From Anthopleura xanthogrammica (Eukaryota; Cnidaria; Anthozoa; Actiniaria; Actiniidae), in the NCBI GenBank assembly GCA_964019055.1, contig OZ025208.1, positions 1,325,501 to 1,389,500 on the forward strand: DNA of 64,000 nt, read 5' to 3'. The translations under genes were made by a program, and so were the position numbers. Below, in pieces: positions 21,071-32,545 of this stretch. Position 1 is the first letter of the stretch; each line of letters starts with the position of its first letter. The notes beneath the pieces are model-generated. The model was given only the letters and a program-made list of their open reading frames with translations. It searched no databases and was not told the origin of the DNA.

Positions 21071-21177
21071 AAATATAAATGATGAACTTGTACATATAAC
21101 TGATTGGTTGGCTGCCAACAAATTATCTCACTTCGTCTTATTTTACCCACCTCAGAAAAAGATTGTTACAAATATCA

Positions 21178-21612
21178 AACTCTCATTAAGCAATGGACTA
21201 CTTCGACGATGCGGCGGTCATCTTGAATCTGAATTAATAAAAAAAACTTTTTACGAGATGCCGGGGGTATACGTAGGATCTGATGAAGAAAAAAAAAATC
21301 CTGGGTTTCTCTGGCCCTATCATGCTGGTTAAGTGACAAGCATTTCATTTTTCTACGTAGCATCAGTCATTATTTTCACATCTTGAATCGCAATGCATTA
21401 GGGGGCAAAAGCAAACAAAAATGTCGGATAAAATAAGAGATTTTCGTTTATTTGTCTTTCTTACATGTCCATCTTCTTAATTCATCTCTTGTCAAGTTGT
21501 CTAGGGGTGAAACGTTAATTTTGATTGACGCCATAAGTATAACAAAGATTCGTATATTTGCCCCCTACCAAAATGGCCGCCGCATCGTCGAAGTAGTCCA
21601 TTCACTCTTAAC
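21178..21612. repeat. Inverted repeat pair (degenerate MITE)
   Basis: GGACTACTTCGACGATGCGG at about 21195 is repeated inverted at about 21575-21600 (CCGCATCGTCGAAGTAGTCC). The body between is unpaired. Confidence 0.65.
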
Positions 21613-21619
21613 TCAAGAA

Positions 21620-21825
21620 TTCTGTGTAAAATATATTGGATTAAATATTGACTGGCATCTTAAATGGAAAACCCATATCAGTATAACATCAAAAAAGATA
21701 TTGAAAAACATTGGAATTTTATCTAAAACTAAACACTTTGTTTCTCAAGAAATTCTAATTGCCCTGTGTTATGCACTGATTTATCTTTTCTAACCTATGG
21801 TTTTATAATCTGGGGAAACACTTAC
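21620..21825 (+). pseudogene. LINE reverse transcriptase C-terminal fragment
   Basis: The frame encodes Y-I-G-L-N-I-D-W-H-L-K-W-K-T-H-I, then K-I-L-K-N-I-G-I-L-S-K and, after a single-base shift, L-T-Y-G-F-I-I-W-G-N-T-Y. This is the thumb/connection region of jockey/CR1-type RTs (the G-V-x-I-D-x-x-L-x-W ... H-I pattern). It is cut off at both ends and abuts a CAGG/TAGG repeat at 21824. Confidence 0.75.
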
Positions 21826-21898
21826 AGGCAGGCAGGCAGGCAGGCAGGCAGGTAGGTAGGTAGGTAGGTAGGTAGGTAGGTAGGTAGGTAGGTAGGTA
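21824..21898. repeat. (CAGG)n/(TAGG)n array
   Basis: CAGG units turning into TAGG units, at the end of the LINE fragment. Confidence 0.95.
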
Positions 21899-22780
21899 TG
21901 AAATACCTATTTGCTTCTAATGTTTCACATTTATCGCATTGCGCCACTTTTACGACATGGCCAAAAGCATAGTCTTACTTAATTTGATTGTACTAGGGTA
22001 CCTGGCTTTGATTAGTCTTAAAACTATTTCAAGTATCATCTAATTTGTATTAATGTATTTCTTTCATCCATTGATTATCCATGTAAATAAGTGGTGTAAT
22101 ATCAATACAAATCTGAAATCTGAAATCTGGGGTGGGGCTGTGATTCACGTGTCGCAAATTAATATCATTCTACGCATGTTCTTTTTCGTTAGAGCTCTAG
22201 CTGCTGAAATTTATGATCAAGGCCAAGGGAAAATTATGAATTACGCAGTAAAGCAAGATTTCTCATTATTTCTAAATGTTAGGAAAGGTCCTACATTTTA
22301 TTTATCTCAGTACTTAAAGTGGGGGGTGGGGGTGGGGGTGGGGGTGGGGGTGGGGGTGGCAATGTGATAGCATGAGTCACTGGCACCTCTGGCAGTTCTG
22401 GAAGTGTTTGCCGTTCTGACGCATGTATGAATTGTTTTTTTGTCCCGCCTGCCGGTCCTAAGGTTCGCTTGGGCTAGTGTAAGGTGAATATTCTACTGGC
22501 CGGGTCAGTGTGACGGATAGGCTGCGGCCCGGATGCCATGGTTGCCTCCGTGGAAGTGCTTGGTCAGTTGCGACCGGCCCACGCCTTGGTACCTATTAAA
22601 CGCTATTCCGATTGAGATTCACTTAATGAATGACGAAGAGCTTGACAAAAACCTGGGATTTTTCTTACGGCGAAGCCAAAAACAAGAAAGGCAAGGAATC
22701 AAGAATTCGATCTTGGCTGGTAAAAATCACTACTGCATTGAAAATGTTCAATACTGTTAATAATCTCCTGTAAAAGAAAG
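21899..22780. other. Intronic, no gene; (GGGGGT)n at 22321-22358
   Basis: Holds a GGGGGT hexamer run and a locally GC-rich stretch at 22440-22600 that differs from its surroundings. No family recognised. Confidence 0.5.
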
Positions 22781-22917
22781 GCATTCCGATAAGTTCAAAT
22801 CCATCTTTTAGTTTATATAATTAAAAAAGGCCGTTCTCAGATCTGCATGGGAGCCTTCATGTTACTGTTTACTGTTGTAGACAAAGTAGAGAAAGAAAGC
22901 GAGAGCTCAGATTAGAA

Positions 22918-22992
22918 AGCTTCCCAGATGGGAATCGAACCCACGACCCTCCGTATACTAGTCGGACGCTCTGCCACTGAGCTACAGGAGAC
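22918..22992 (-). repeat. tRNA-derived SINE head
   Basis: On the minus strand the sequence has a tRNA-like A box (TAGCTCAGTGGCAGAGC) and B box (GGGTTCGATTCCC), with an anticodon-loop-like CTAGTAT (AGT, Thr). The 5' GTCTCCT cannot pair with the 3' flank (CTGGGAAGC), so it is no functional tRNA. Polymerase III-box retention with a non-tRNA tail (pyrimidine-rich, running to about 22830) points to a SINE. Confidence 0.75.
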
Positions 22993-23012
22993 TCTAATGG
23001 TGAGTAAGGTCG

Positions 23013-23580
23013 TTAGTCAAACCGATTTTGAAGCGCCTGCACTGGCTGCCGATCAAGGCTAGAATACACTTCAAGATTCTTCTAATAACTTACAAAGCGC
23101 GTAATTCCGTAGCTCCAGACTACACAGCAGAACTGCTAGTTCCATATAAGCCACTACGTTTGCTCAGATCTTCAAATAAACATTTACTATCAATACCGAA
23201 ATCGAATACTAAATCGTACGGTGACAGAGCATTCTCAGTTATTGCGCCAAAGCATTGGAACGAGCTCCCGCTTAATATCCGGAGCTCTGAAACACCTGGA
23301 ACATTCAAGTATCCTTAAAGACATATTTATTTAAGTTATATTATGAATAGTTAATGTACTAAACTAGGAACTAGAATATTATTTATTAGATTATTTATAC
23401 ATATCTTAATTGATATAGTACCGCTATTTTAATTTTTCAATAACTAGATGTTTAATATATATTTTCTTTTTTGTATTTACACATTGTAATTTTAATATTC
23501 CAAAAGGATTTTTGTAAAGCTTTGAGACTTCGTGTAAAGCTATAATTCTATTATTATTATTATATTATTATATTATTAGT
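23013..23580 (+). pseudogene. 3' end of a CR1/L2-like LINE
   Basis: The frame at 23028-23318 encodes L-H-W-L-P-I-K-A-R-I-H-F-K-I-L, then Y-K-P-L-R-L-L-R-S-S and F-S-V-I-A-P-K-H-W-N-E-L-P, the conserved C-terminal tail of CR1/L2-like RTs. The 5' part is missing. A 3' UTR of about 230 bp follows and ends in a TTA microsatellite near 23550-23578. It lies head to head with the SINE at 22918. Confidence 0.85.
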
Positions 23581-23699
23581 GTGGGTATATTGTGATCATA
23601 TACACATTTCATTCCAACATCATACGCATACCATATTTATCGTTATTATTTATAGTTCAAAAATATTTAATATAAGATAAGCAATATAAAACGCCTGTT

Positions 23700-23836
23700 T
23701 AGGTCTATATACTGTGATTTAAACCCTCTGGGAGCTGTAGAGCACTCAAGAAGTCACTCGGTTACACCTCGTGTTTCTCTATGACTTCTCTCGTGCTCTA
23801 CAGCTAACAGTGTGTTAATATCACGGTATATAGACA
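23700..23836. repeat. Palindromic element
   Basis: GTCTATATACTGTGATTT...AGCTGTAGAGCAC pairs with GTGCTCTACAGCT...ATCACGGTATATAGAC. Confidence 0.85.
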
Positions 23837-24540
23837 CGCGCGCCGTTTGATATTCCTAATATAGAATGATAGATAAGACGACAAAGCAAGGGCGCTAAGA
23901 CACATGAATTGGGTTGTATTACTAACCAAACTAAAGCTTATTCTCTATGTTTTATGAATTCACTTGTTATCCGGTTGGTAACCTGTGCACAAGGGAGATA
24001 TGGCAATGTTTCCATGGAGGGGATGGTGGGGAGAGTTTTTCTCGTGCAGTCATCCGTGTTAATAAATATCATATGATTTCATGAGTACTCATTCAAAATG
24101 GATGAAATTGGCCAGTGATGTTCAACAAGTTCCTATTGATTACATTTCTTATTTTATCATTAATACACCCTTCCATGGCAACGGTTGCTATGGAAACCCC
24201 AGGGCCACTCGAAATACACTATTTAGTTTTGAATTTTAGTTTCGAGCCTCTGGCTCGTACATATATCCACCTATACAACACGGCCTCTCCTTTTATAAAT
24301 ACTATAGATACTATAGATCGCTAAACCATTTATGTAGCAGGTTGTACAGAGCTGTCACTATCTGTCAAAATGGGACCAATCAGATTAGCCTATGTCGCGT
24401 TTTAGCCAATCATTGCATCGATCAAATTTATTTATGTGAGTTTAACGCCAGACACACGCTCTTTACTAAACAGATGCATTTTTCGAAATTTTACGCTATT
24501 TTGCTCGTAAAAAATCTATTATATAAAGCAAATAGATAAA
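23837..24540. other. Intronic, no gene recognised
   Basis: Contains no supported coding sequence. A 69-codon plus frame at 24115 has no family features. Confidence 0.5.
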
Positions 24541-24706
24541 ACTTAGCTATGTTCTGTTCTCTGATAAAACATTCTGGAAACTGTAGAACACTCAAAAAGT
24601 GTTAAATTTCACGAGCTGTACATATAGGCGAGTAGTTTCTAACACTTTTCGAGTGTCCTACAGCGGCTTCACTCGTGTTTTATCAGAGAACAGAACATAG
24701 CTAAAC
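24541..24706. repeat. Palindromic element
   Basis: TTAGCTATGTTCTGTTCTCT at the left pairs with AGAGAACAGAACATAGCTAA at the right. Inner arms (CTGTAGAACACTC and GAGTGTCCTACAG) pair partly. Confidence 0.9.
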
Positions 24707-24868
24707 CTGATCTATTTGTTAAAAAGTTTCTGTTTTCAAGTTCTAACTTTTTCTTAACAGTCAAGTACAGGACAATGAACTAGTGAGTTCGATGTAAACT
24801 TCACGTTTTTTGATATTTAATCAATTTCGATATTTCACATACCAGATGGATAAAGTGTTCGTTCTTAC

Positions 24869-25176
24869 CTTTACTTTACCACCACTTTGGTACATAGTCC
24901 AAGTGTTTTTGTCAATAGATGTTGATATCTTGTATTCTGTTGTCCATTCATTCCATATAGCGTGACCCTGTGTGGCTAGAGCATGGATAACATACACTTC
25001 ACCCAAGTCTATCTGTAGATAGTCATTAGAGTCAGTAATGGTCTTTGGCATCCATCCCCCGTTTCCATTTAGTCGTGCATCGTGTGGATCGAGAAAGTAA
25101 GACAATGTTGAGCTTGCCGTGAATCTGTCATCTGGTATGATGCTCCTGTTAGATACACCAATGGGGTACAGATTAC
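24869..25176 (-). CDS. Second discoidin domain, N-terminal exon
   Basis: 308 nt, phase 1 in and phase 0 out, between acceptor TTTTCTTTCTACAG and donor GTAAGAAC. The peptide reads N-L-Y-P-I-G-V-S-N, D-D-R-F-T-A-S-S-T, D-A-R-L-N-G-N-G-G-W-M-P, D-Y-L-Q-I-D-L-G and T-E-Y-K-I-S-T-S. This is the canonical first two thirds of an F5/8C domain (I-x-D-x-x-x-T-A-S-S ... A-R-L ... G-W-x-P ... W-L-Q-V-D-L-G). The leading Cys of many F5/8C domains is absent. It joins 19580-19724 through a 5.1-kb intron. Length and phases are identical to exon 35221-35528, so the two domains arose by duplication. Confidence 0.95.
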
Positions 25177-25488
25177 CTGTAGAAAGAAAAAGGTGAAATA
25201 CATTAAAAATTGTCATAGCAATCAGTGTTATTTCGTCTATGCCCAGGTAATTGTTCTTTTATTTGCCAATGTATCATGTGAAACTCAACGTTATTCACCG
25301 CTGAAATTGTTCAAGTTCAAGAACAATTTAGTGAGATTTCTAGGCGAAGACAATGTTCTTTTATGAGTTTTTCCTTTTATAACCAATCCTAAACCACAGG
25401 TAGCCCAAGCGTAGAACTAGTGGGCTGTGATGTCATCTGTTTTAATGAGCGGAATGATTAAAATATCATGTTTTGAAAAAATGCTTTC

Positions 25489-26605
25489 AGTATTTATTTA
25501 TTTATTTACATAACTTCCATCTTAAAAATATATAAAATCTAAACACCAAAATATAAATCAAAAATATAAATAAAGACAATAATATAAGGAACATATAATA
25601 ATTATAAAACAACAATCTAAAAGGTGAGGGACAGCAAAACAGAGCGATATAAACATAATGATAATTTGTAGCTAATAAATATTAGATATGTTATCTATAA
25701 GTATATCATATATAATACGTGGTCATAATTTAGTAGCAACAGCGATTAGGGGAAAGAAGATTACACGTTGAACAACACTTAGGACAGATCGATTTCCAAG
25801 TGTTAAAGTTATCAGGATTATAAGCATTAGATAGTACATTGTTATAATACTTAAGAAGATAAGATTTAAACTGATTAGTAGAAGAAGAAGAGCGTACAGA
25901 GCACGGTAGATTATTCCAAAGTTTAGGCAACATGTTAAAATAACTGGATTGGAAGAGTTTGGTACGACATCTACATGGAACTGTGGCGAGTAATTCTATA
26001 ATTAGATGGAGGCTTAACAAAGCGATCAATGGAAATATTAAAATGACCAACACGACATTTAAATGGAATAACAAGTCCTTCAACTCGTGCCAATACGTAA
26101 GTGGAAGTAAATTTAACTTAATGAAACGATCTCAATAAGGAATGCTGTTAAGATAATTCATATTTAAAATAAATTTGGTAGTTCTACGTTGGAGACCCTC
26201 TACTCTACTTAAGTTGCCTATTCCCTGGGGGCCCTTATCTCACTTGCATAACCTACGTGTGGGCGGACGAAAGAAAGATAAAGAAGTTTCGTTGTCTTTT
26301 CATCAAATGATTTCAGACTATGCCTACGCAAGAATCCTAACATCCTATACCCCTTAGCTAATGCATGGTCTATATGATTGTTCCACTTAAGGTTATCCGA
26401 TACAATGACCCCAAGGTCTTTTAAACTGAGATGATACATGGTTAAGAGTATTAGAGTCTAAGATATAATTGTACTTGATTGGTTCATTTTTAAGGGGAAA
26501 CAGTAAAATGTTGGCATGAAGTTGTGTTTTCGAGGGTTTTGAGAAGTTTCCCTTGCTCTCTCTGGGAAGGCGTGCAATTGCAACAGCACCTCCAAAATTT
26601 AACAC
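25489..26605 (-). pseudogene. Jockey/CR1-like LINE, RT 3' half, frameshifted
   Basis: Read on the minus strand from about 26600 to 25740 in several frames. It begins with a palm-to-thumb segment (N-A-N-I-L-L-F-P-L-K), then L-K-D-L-G-V-I-V-S-D-N-L-K-W with H-I-D-H-A and L-Y-L-S-F-V-R-P-H-V-G-Y-A-S. The tail reads S-Y-F-N-M-L-P-K-L-W-N-N-L-P and ends with a Cys-containing stretch (C-P-K-C-C). At least two frameshifts break it. The 3' end near 25490 carries a TAAA microsatellite tail. It is in the intron between the two discoidin domains, in the same orientation as the host gene. Confidence 0.8.
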
Positions 26606-26649
26606 GGACTCTTACTTAATATTTCAGCTCCATATTTCGAAAATAACAA

Positions 26650-26724
26650 CGTGTTGTATCAGATATACAATATACAATATACATATCGCCTTCGGCTCGT
26701 GATTGTATATCTGATACAACACGG
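26650..26724. repeat. Short palindrome
   Basis: CGTGTTGTATCAGATATAC pairs with GTATATCTGATACAACACG around a TTCGGCTCG-type loop. Confidence 0.85.
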
Positions 26725-27349
26725 ACACGAATATTGTATATATTACTTATAGTGTGACAGAACCGAAAAACTGGGCTCCCTGAGAGCGGAATGGTTCAGA
26801 AACCTATTGTTTTAGGTTTTTGTTTGGCGAGCGATGTTGAAATGTACCATTACGTGATACTGTACATGCAGAGTGAACCAAAGCAAGTACGGCTGAAAAT
26901 ACTAGTTTCCGTACTATTTTCATGTACGAACATTTTGAAAGTGTAAATTTTCATTCTAAAATTACAAAGAAGGGGATAAATAATTATGCGCAGATGCAGT
27001 TCAGTTACTACATGATAAATAAGAAAGCGTTACGTTAAGAAGAGTGTTTTCCTTTTTAATAAACAATTAATCTCTATCATATAGAATTAATTAACAAACA
27101 GTTGCGTTGAGTGACGATTTCTAGAAAGCTTGTAAAACACAAGTTGAATCAAAAGAAAGTTAAACCCAGGAGTTCGAGCCTATATTCTTTAGAGGAGGTC
27201 TATCGAGACAATCATTTAAACTTGTTAATGTCTATATGGTGGCACTAAAGAATGTCGCTTCTATTTAAATGGTTGACTGTAAATGTAATTGAATGCCAGT
27301 GTTTATGCAAAAATCGTTAAAAAAACTCATTTGCTCTAAAATGATTGGC
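26725..27349. other. Intronic, no gene recognised
   Basis: No supported coding or repeat structure. Confidence 0.5.
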
Positions 27350-27596
27350 AATTAGCCTTTCCGGAATTGCTGAACGTGTTGCATCATGGGGCTGTTTTAG
27401 GGGACGCTTTAATACTTACATGGCGTCCTTTTCGCTTGATGATAGTGAAAAATGATAGGAAACCTTATCGTGTTAGTTTTAAAATTTCTTTCATTCCTTA
27501 TAATGTCAACGGACCGATCTATGAGGCGTCCCTCAAAACAGCCCCATAATGCAACGCATTTCTACAAATTTCCGGAAAGGCTAATTCTCGCAGATT
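27350..27596. mobile_element. Foldback MITE, 247 bp
   Basis: AATTAGCCTTTCCGGAA at the left and TTCCGGAAAGGCTAATT at the right form the ends. A second pair (CATGGGGCTGTTTTAGGGG and CCTCAAAACAGCCCCATAA) lies inside. Confidence 0.88.
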
Positions 27597-27685
27597 TATG
27601 TTTTCTAATCAAGTTTAGCACGTATTTAGATCATGCCATAGTTTAACGTTTCCACTTGTTTTCGCTACATATTTAAAACCACTAT

Positions 27686-28141
27686 TGTCACGTTGTCACG
27701 GTATTGTAATCTTGTGTGTATATCAGTCTTTATTTTTCGGTTTCGTGATCGTTGTTCTACATATCAATCAACAATAACTGATAAGGTAGGATACAGGAGT
27801 ATAAGCTAAGATAGTTTAAATCACGATCAGTTAGCCTTTAGAAGTCACAGAGTCAACAACGTATTACATTTTGGAGCAATTAACCTGAAGATTTTCTATC
27901 TTGGAGTCAGGACCGAACGTAGGTTACCATTTTTCTATATTTCATTATTTGATCATTTCGTTACTTATTTCATAATATTCCTCGCCCTGACATAAGTCTA
28001 TATGTAATCATTTCTAGTTTTCACCGCTTCGTTTCGCACCAAATACAATAAAGTCCTTATTCATCGCGTGAACTGCGAAGTGGTTTAACTTCTCGATCCC
28101 CGTTCCCCTACACCCCGTGTCAGTGGATCGGGTACGCGACA
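27686..28141. mobile_element. Solo LTR, 456 bp, with 5-bp target duplication
   Basis: Begins TGTCACGTTGTCACGG and ends GGGTACGCGACA (TG...CA). It is flanked by ACTAT on both sides (27681-27685, 28142-28146). An AATAAA polyadenylation signal lies near 28047. No internal retroviral-type genes are present. TG/CA ends and a 5-bp duplication fit a Ty3/Gypsy-type LTR left by LTR-LTR recombination. Confidence 0.85.
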
Positions 28142-28204
28142 ACTATTATTTAAAGAGGGAAAACAGAAATATCAAACATTATATTATATTAGTATAAATA
28201 CAAA

Positions 28205-28510
28205 GGTGATTATACAAAATCGCGCGCTCTGATTGGTTTTCTATCTCGGATTATCAGCCGATAATCACCTTTTCGGACAAAATGGCTGTCAGCAGTCGTT
28301 TCGCGTGACCGTCGCGCTTTTAAAAAATAAAATATTTTCACTTTCAATGTTGTTTCCTTCTTTCTTTTTTGAAATAATCACCTTTTTATTTATACTAAAA
28401 CAATTATTCACCTCAGGCTCAGTGATTATCGATGAATATTTACCTCGCAGCTCGAAGACTCGCCGCTCGGTAAATATTCATCGATAATCACTTCGCCTTC
28501 GGCGAATAAC
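28205..28510. mobile_element. MITE with internal hairpin
   Basis: GTGATTAT ... ATAATCACCTTTT motifs and a hairpin (GATTATCGATGAATATTTACC / GGTAAATATTCATCGATAATC). Related fragments sit at about 30955-31010, 31265-31315 and 38330-38580, so it is a local family. Confidence 0.75.
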
Positions 28511-28595
28511 TGCTAATTAATTGATTAATTAATTTGCTAATTATTATTTACATTTTTAAGTACTTTGCTGTTACTCCGCTACTTCCAATCGTGCA

Positions 28596-29319
28596 TTGTG
28601 CCTTGGATTTTTTTCTCCTTTGCACAGGAAGTGCAGAAGTTGTCGCCTTTTGATATCCTTTGACGTCGAGAGTCATTTTACGAATTTACCTCTCGACGAA
28701 TGTATTGAACTAGCGGCTAGCTACATTTCAAAAGGTCTGCCCAATCTCAAATGCACTACTGATGAGCTCACCACACTTTTCACTTTTGCCAAGGCTCAAA
28801 CGCACTTTCTATACAATGGTAATTATTCTAATCAGATTGATGGCGTAGCCATGGGTTCCTCATTGGCTCTAGTCTTCGTCAATCTCTTCATGGGTCACCA
28901 CGAGACCAACTTATTCAAGAATTTTGAAATTGCGGACATACTTTTCTATCGCGTTACTTATGTGAACAACACTTTTTGCCTATAATTAGATACGAAAAAT
29001 GACGCGAGGCTATTTGATTGACTATATCAATTCAAAACATCCAAATATCAAATTCACCATAGAAAGTGAGGTAAATCAAAAAATCCATTTTCTTGATGTT
29101 TTGATTGATAACTATAGACCATATTTTACCTTTCGTTGGCAATTTTTTTCTGATATAGCCCAAAAAAGGTTCCGACAACTTACTAAGAAATTCTATAAGA
29201 ACATTGAAATCAAATTACTTTTTCATTCTTTTCAAATCGGCAGCATGTTTTGTGTGAAGGATCCTATTCCCAGTGGTCTTCGTTCACGAGTCGTGTACAA
29301 ATTCGTTTGTGCAAGCTGA
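28596..29319 (+). pseudogene. Degenerate Penelope-like element RT
   Basis: Frame 28596-28985 has F-D-V-E-S-H-F-T-N-L-P-L-D-E (the RT region with the first catalytic Asp), then Q-I-D-G-V-A-M-G-S-S-L-A and V-T-Y-V-N-N-T-F-C-L. Penelope-like RTs have Y-V-D-D-T-F at that last place, so both catalytic aspartates of the box are replaced by Asn. After a stop the frame at 28999-29319 continues with Y-I-N-S-K-H-P-N-I-K-F-T and F-L-D-V-L-I-D-N. It then jumps to the region just before the GIY-YIG endonuclease (Y-K-F-V-C-A-S), implying a large internal deletion. The endonuclease is absent. This copy is dead, and lies 34 bp from a discoidin exon on the other strand. Confidence 0.85.
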
Positions 29320-29352
29320 ATCGGTGAATGGATAACCACCATATCTACTGAC

Positions 29353-29494
29353 CTTGCTTCCGTTCATATACTTCTACACGTAGTACCTTCCACGTATTAT
29401 ACTTCGTTGGTATAAACCTGATAAACCTGGCGTCAACTGGACTGTCTAGGATATTCGTCTTTACAGTATTCTCGTCTACATTACCAGGAAAAAG
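29353..29494 (-). CDS. First discoidin domain, C-terminal exon
   Basis: 142 nt, phase 0 in and phase 1 out, between acceptor CTTTTTCATCAG and donor GTCAGTAG. The peptide starts L-F-P-G-N-V-D-E-N-T and includes P-V-D-A-R-F-I-R-F-I-P and L-R-V-E-V-Y-E-R, the terminal strands of an F5/8C domain. It completes the domain begun in 35221-35528 across a 5.7-kb intron, then joins the next discoidin domain at 25176 in phase 1. The splice-site neighbourhoods (AGCTGATGAAAAAG, TATCTACTGACCT on the plus strand) are nearly identical to those of 19580-19724, so the duplication included flanking intron. Confidence 0.93.
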
Positions 29495-29579
29495 CTGATG
29501 AAAAAGAACAAAGTTATCGAGAAGAAGAAGAAAAACAGAACAATGAATTAATGTGCACGTGGGTGTTATATGAATAACT

Positions 29580-30010
29580 TTGAAATAACTATACAATAAG
29601 TACAATTTATTATATAACTTAAAAAATCTGATTGGCTGAGAGGAGTGTTATTTATTCCTAATAGTGTAATATTAAGGTCTTGGAAGTTTGATTTTAAAAA
29701 AATGGCGATATTTCCCTAAATAAGCTAATTATTTGAGTCTACAAGCAAAAACATAAACGTAAAACACGAACAAATAACGAGCAAAAGAATTAGGCTTGGA
29801 AGAATAAACGTTAGAAAAACTGGCTTTCATCAATGGAATCGCGTGCAAAAAAGGCATTTATTAAGCCAGAAACTTGAAAATCGATTGGAAATGTCCTCTG
29901 CGAAAGAAGAAAACGCGTGAGGTAAAAAATCACACAAACATGCTTTTGTTGAAGATCCCCTGGTGAAGATAAGCATATCAGACAGCAGTTCATCCCAGAT
30001 CTTCCAGTAA
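29580..30010. repeat. Dispersed repeat, inverted relative of 6810-7200
   Basis: Diverged reverse-complement match over about 400 bp (TTTATTAAGCCAGAAACTTG, GAAGATAAGCATATCAGAC and others). Confidence 0.65.
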
Positions 30011-30303
30011 GTTTATTAGGTCATATCATAAGCAAATAATAGCATGGTTTGTTTCGTGATATTTAACATAAATACCACTCATTATAAATTATTGCTATTT
30101 TGAGCTAGTACAAATATGTATTGAAGTCCGCATTGTCATGTGTTAGTGTAAGACCCTTGCACGTGACGTCTAAGCTGCTCAATTTGGAGGACAAAACAAA
30201 AGAATTTCAATCTCCTTAGAATTGGAAACTATTATTTTGTTCTCCAAATTGAGCTGTATTTAATACCAAGTGATGCAAGGGGTCTATTCGCGTCGACTCC
30301 AAA

Positions 30304-30474
30304 ATGAACGAAGACAGCGATTCGGATCTAGATATCTGGATCACGCATAACATGTTTTCTGGTTCAAAAAACGATAAAAGTTTGACAGGCTTTGGTGAAA
30401 AAAAAACTAATGTCTCGCGTGGAATAGCCATTTTGTGCAACGAAAAAATCGAGAAGAACGAGACGAACCAATAA
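30304..30474 (+). CDS. Short ORF, possibly the start of a Crypton-type protein
   Basis: 56 codons from ATG. The peptide begins M-N-E-D-S-D-S-D-L-D-I-W-I-T-H-N-M-F-S. An acidic Asp-Ser start followed by a W-I-T-x-N-x-F motif resembles the N-termini of some invertebrate KIAA1958-like/Crypton-derived proteins as I remember them. The rest is not recognisable and no recombinase domain follows. Weak evidence; it could be chance. Confidence 0.25.
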   Translation: MNEDSDSDLDIWITHNMFSGSKNDKSLTGFGEKKTNVSRGIAILCNEKIEKNETNQ

Positions 30475-31489
30475 ATATAATCCAAAATCAAATTTTAAAT
30501 ATTATAGAGTGGAAAAACCGCTAAAACTTTGAAACATTACCAAATAATTAGTACTAAATACCACCAGTTAAACAATAGAAAACCCTGAATTTTTCACTAC
30601 ATTTAGTCAGCAAGTTGCTTTATATAAGTGTAGTGTTTACACTCCATTTTGTATCTCGAGCATGCGTAGTCCTTTGTATTATGAGAAATGCAAGAATACT
30701 ATATACCTCACCTGTTGTTTCGGTGAACTATTTGGGGGGCAGGGTCGTCGTATAAAGTACCATCCTCTGTGTGTACTTACACTGACCCACTGCCATGCGC
30801 AAACCCCGGATAATTAAAAATGGAAGGGGAATATTTAACGATAGACCTTAATTTCTCGAATTCGCTTGGATGATCACAAAACAATGCTTCGAAGTCGAGA
30901 CTGAGCTTGATTCTTTTATTTATCACGGCAACCACAACTTGAAATCATTGTTTAGGTAAATATTCGCCAATAATCACTTCACCTTCGGCGAATAATTGTT
31001 TTAGTATCATTACACGGGTGATTATTCAAATACATCGATTTATTTCTATAATTTATATATTTTTCGCATTGTAAAAGTTGCACGTATACAAGTGAAAGGA
31101 AGCTCGCGTAATCCTATATTCACTTGTGATTATGAAATGATATAGTGATTATGAGATGATATTTACTGCTCAAGCAGTGGTTTAAGATTTCACAAAGTTT
31201 GCAAGAGCGAAAGTAATTCTAAAACACTTTTTAGAGTCTTTTCTCTAATATTGGAGTCATAGTACGTCTCAGTAAATATTTACCGATATTCACTCCGCCT
31301 TCAGAGAATAATCGTTAAATAGTCCGACATTCGACCAATCACCCTAATCCCCCGGCTTTGAGAAACTTGGGAACTTATTTTTTTATTACTTTTGGTCCAC
31401 TAATATCGAGCCAGATCGAGAACCGGTGGCAACAGTGAAAAAAAAACATGATTTTATTGTATTTTCTTTTTTGTTCCAGAATTAGGTAT
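30475..31489. other. Intronic, MITE fragments only
   Basis: Fragments related to the 28205-28510 MITE occur at about 30955-31010 and 31265-31315 (AATCACTTCACCTTCGGCGA). No gene. Confidence 0.55.
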
Positions 31490-32545
31490 TATTGAGTAAG
31501 TGAACGTGGTGGGTTTTATTTCTTTGAAAATAAATTGTATTAAAATCGAAAAAAATGGTCCGATCTGGAGCCCAAGACCGGCACGAAATGAAAGCCGCAA
31601 TATTGGGGGTTGGTTTAACCTTATCCTGTGAAGGCGCAGCATGATTTCCAGCATTTTTGTATTAAAATATTTGTTCTTGAAATATTCTCGAACATCTTCA
31701 ATGCAATTTTAAGTTCTTAGCTTTATTTCCTTTTTTGTGTGAGAAAGACCGCAAACATTTCTATAATTTCAGACCTCGAAAACTTCCTTCCAGCACACTA
31801 ATTCAATAAATTAATTCTATATATAGTATAATTCAGAATCTTTTAAAATTTCGAATTCTAAGCATATGTTAATATGATATATAATATGATATTTAAAAGA
31901 TCTCACAAAATTGGTTTAGGGAAATTTCCACAGCGCTCGAAACATGCGAGTGAATAATGCCAGATAGAGAGAACGATGCAGATGCAGGCGGCTCAAAACC
32001 CCTCAAAAACACAATTTTATGCCAATAATTCATCAACAAAGTGTTCCTCATCTACCAAATTAAACAACAGTTTTAGATACTTTATTAAAAAGCATTAAAT
32101 AATTTAAGTCTTTATATCGCCATTGCCACTTATATTGTATCTATTACTTAGAATTCGAAGTTTAAAAAATTGAATTATACCACATATAGAATTTTTATTT
32201 TTATTTAATGTGCCGGAACGAAGTTTTTGAGGACTGAAATTATAGCAAGTTTGACGGGTCTCTCAAAAAATAGAAAACCAACCTATGAGCTTTTAAAATT
32301 GCATTGAAGATGGTCAAAAATATTTAAAAAACAAATATTTAAAAAACAAATATTTTAATACAAAATGTTGGACAAGACGTTTTGAAACGTACATAGCAAC
32401 GCGTTAGCCAAGACTCAAAAAGGACTTTCATAGCTCGCCGTCTCGGGCTTGTGATCGAACGAACCGGTTTTTCGATTTTTCTCTGTGACAATTTATTATC
32501 GAAGAAATATACCCCATCACGTTGACTCGCTCACTTATACCTAAT
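31490..32545. mobile_element. Diverged inverted-repeat element, about 1.05 kb
   Basis: The left arm (GTGAACGTGGTGGG at 31500, CATCTTCAATGCAATTTTAA at 31694, TATAATTTCAGACCTC at 31762) pairs with the right arm read in reverse from 32540 to 32150. It pairs with many mismatches and indels, suggesting an old foldback element. Confidence 0.7.

Noticed and set aside
22918..22992. Functional tRNA-Thr gene
   Set aside because: A and B boxes are present but the acceptor stem does not pair and the anticodon stem has a mismatch. Treated as a SINE head.
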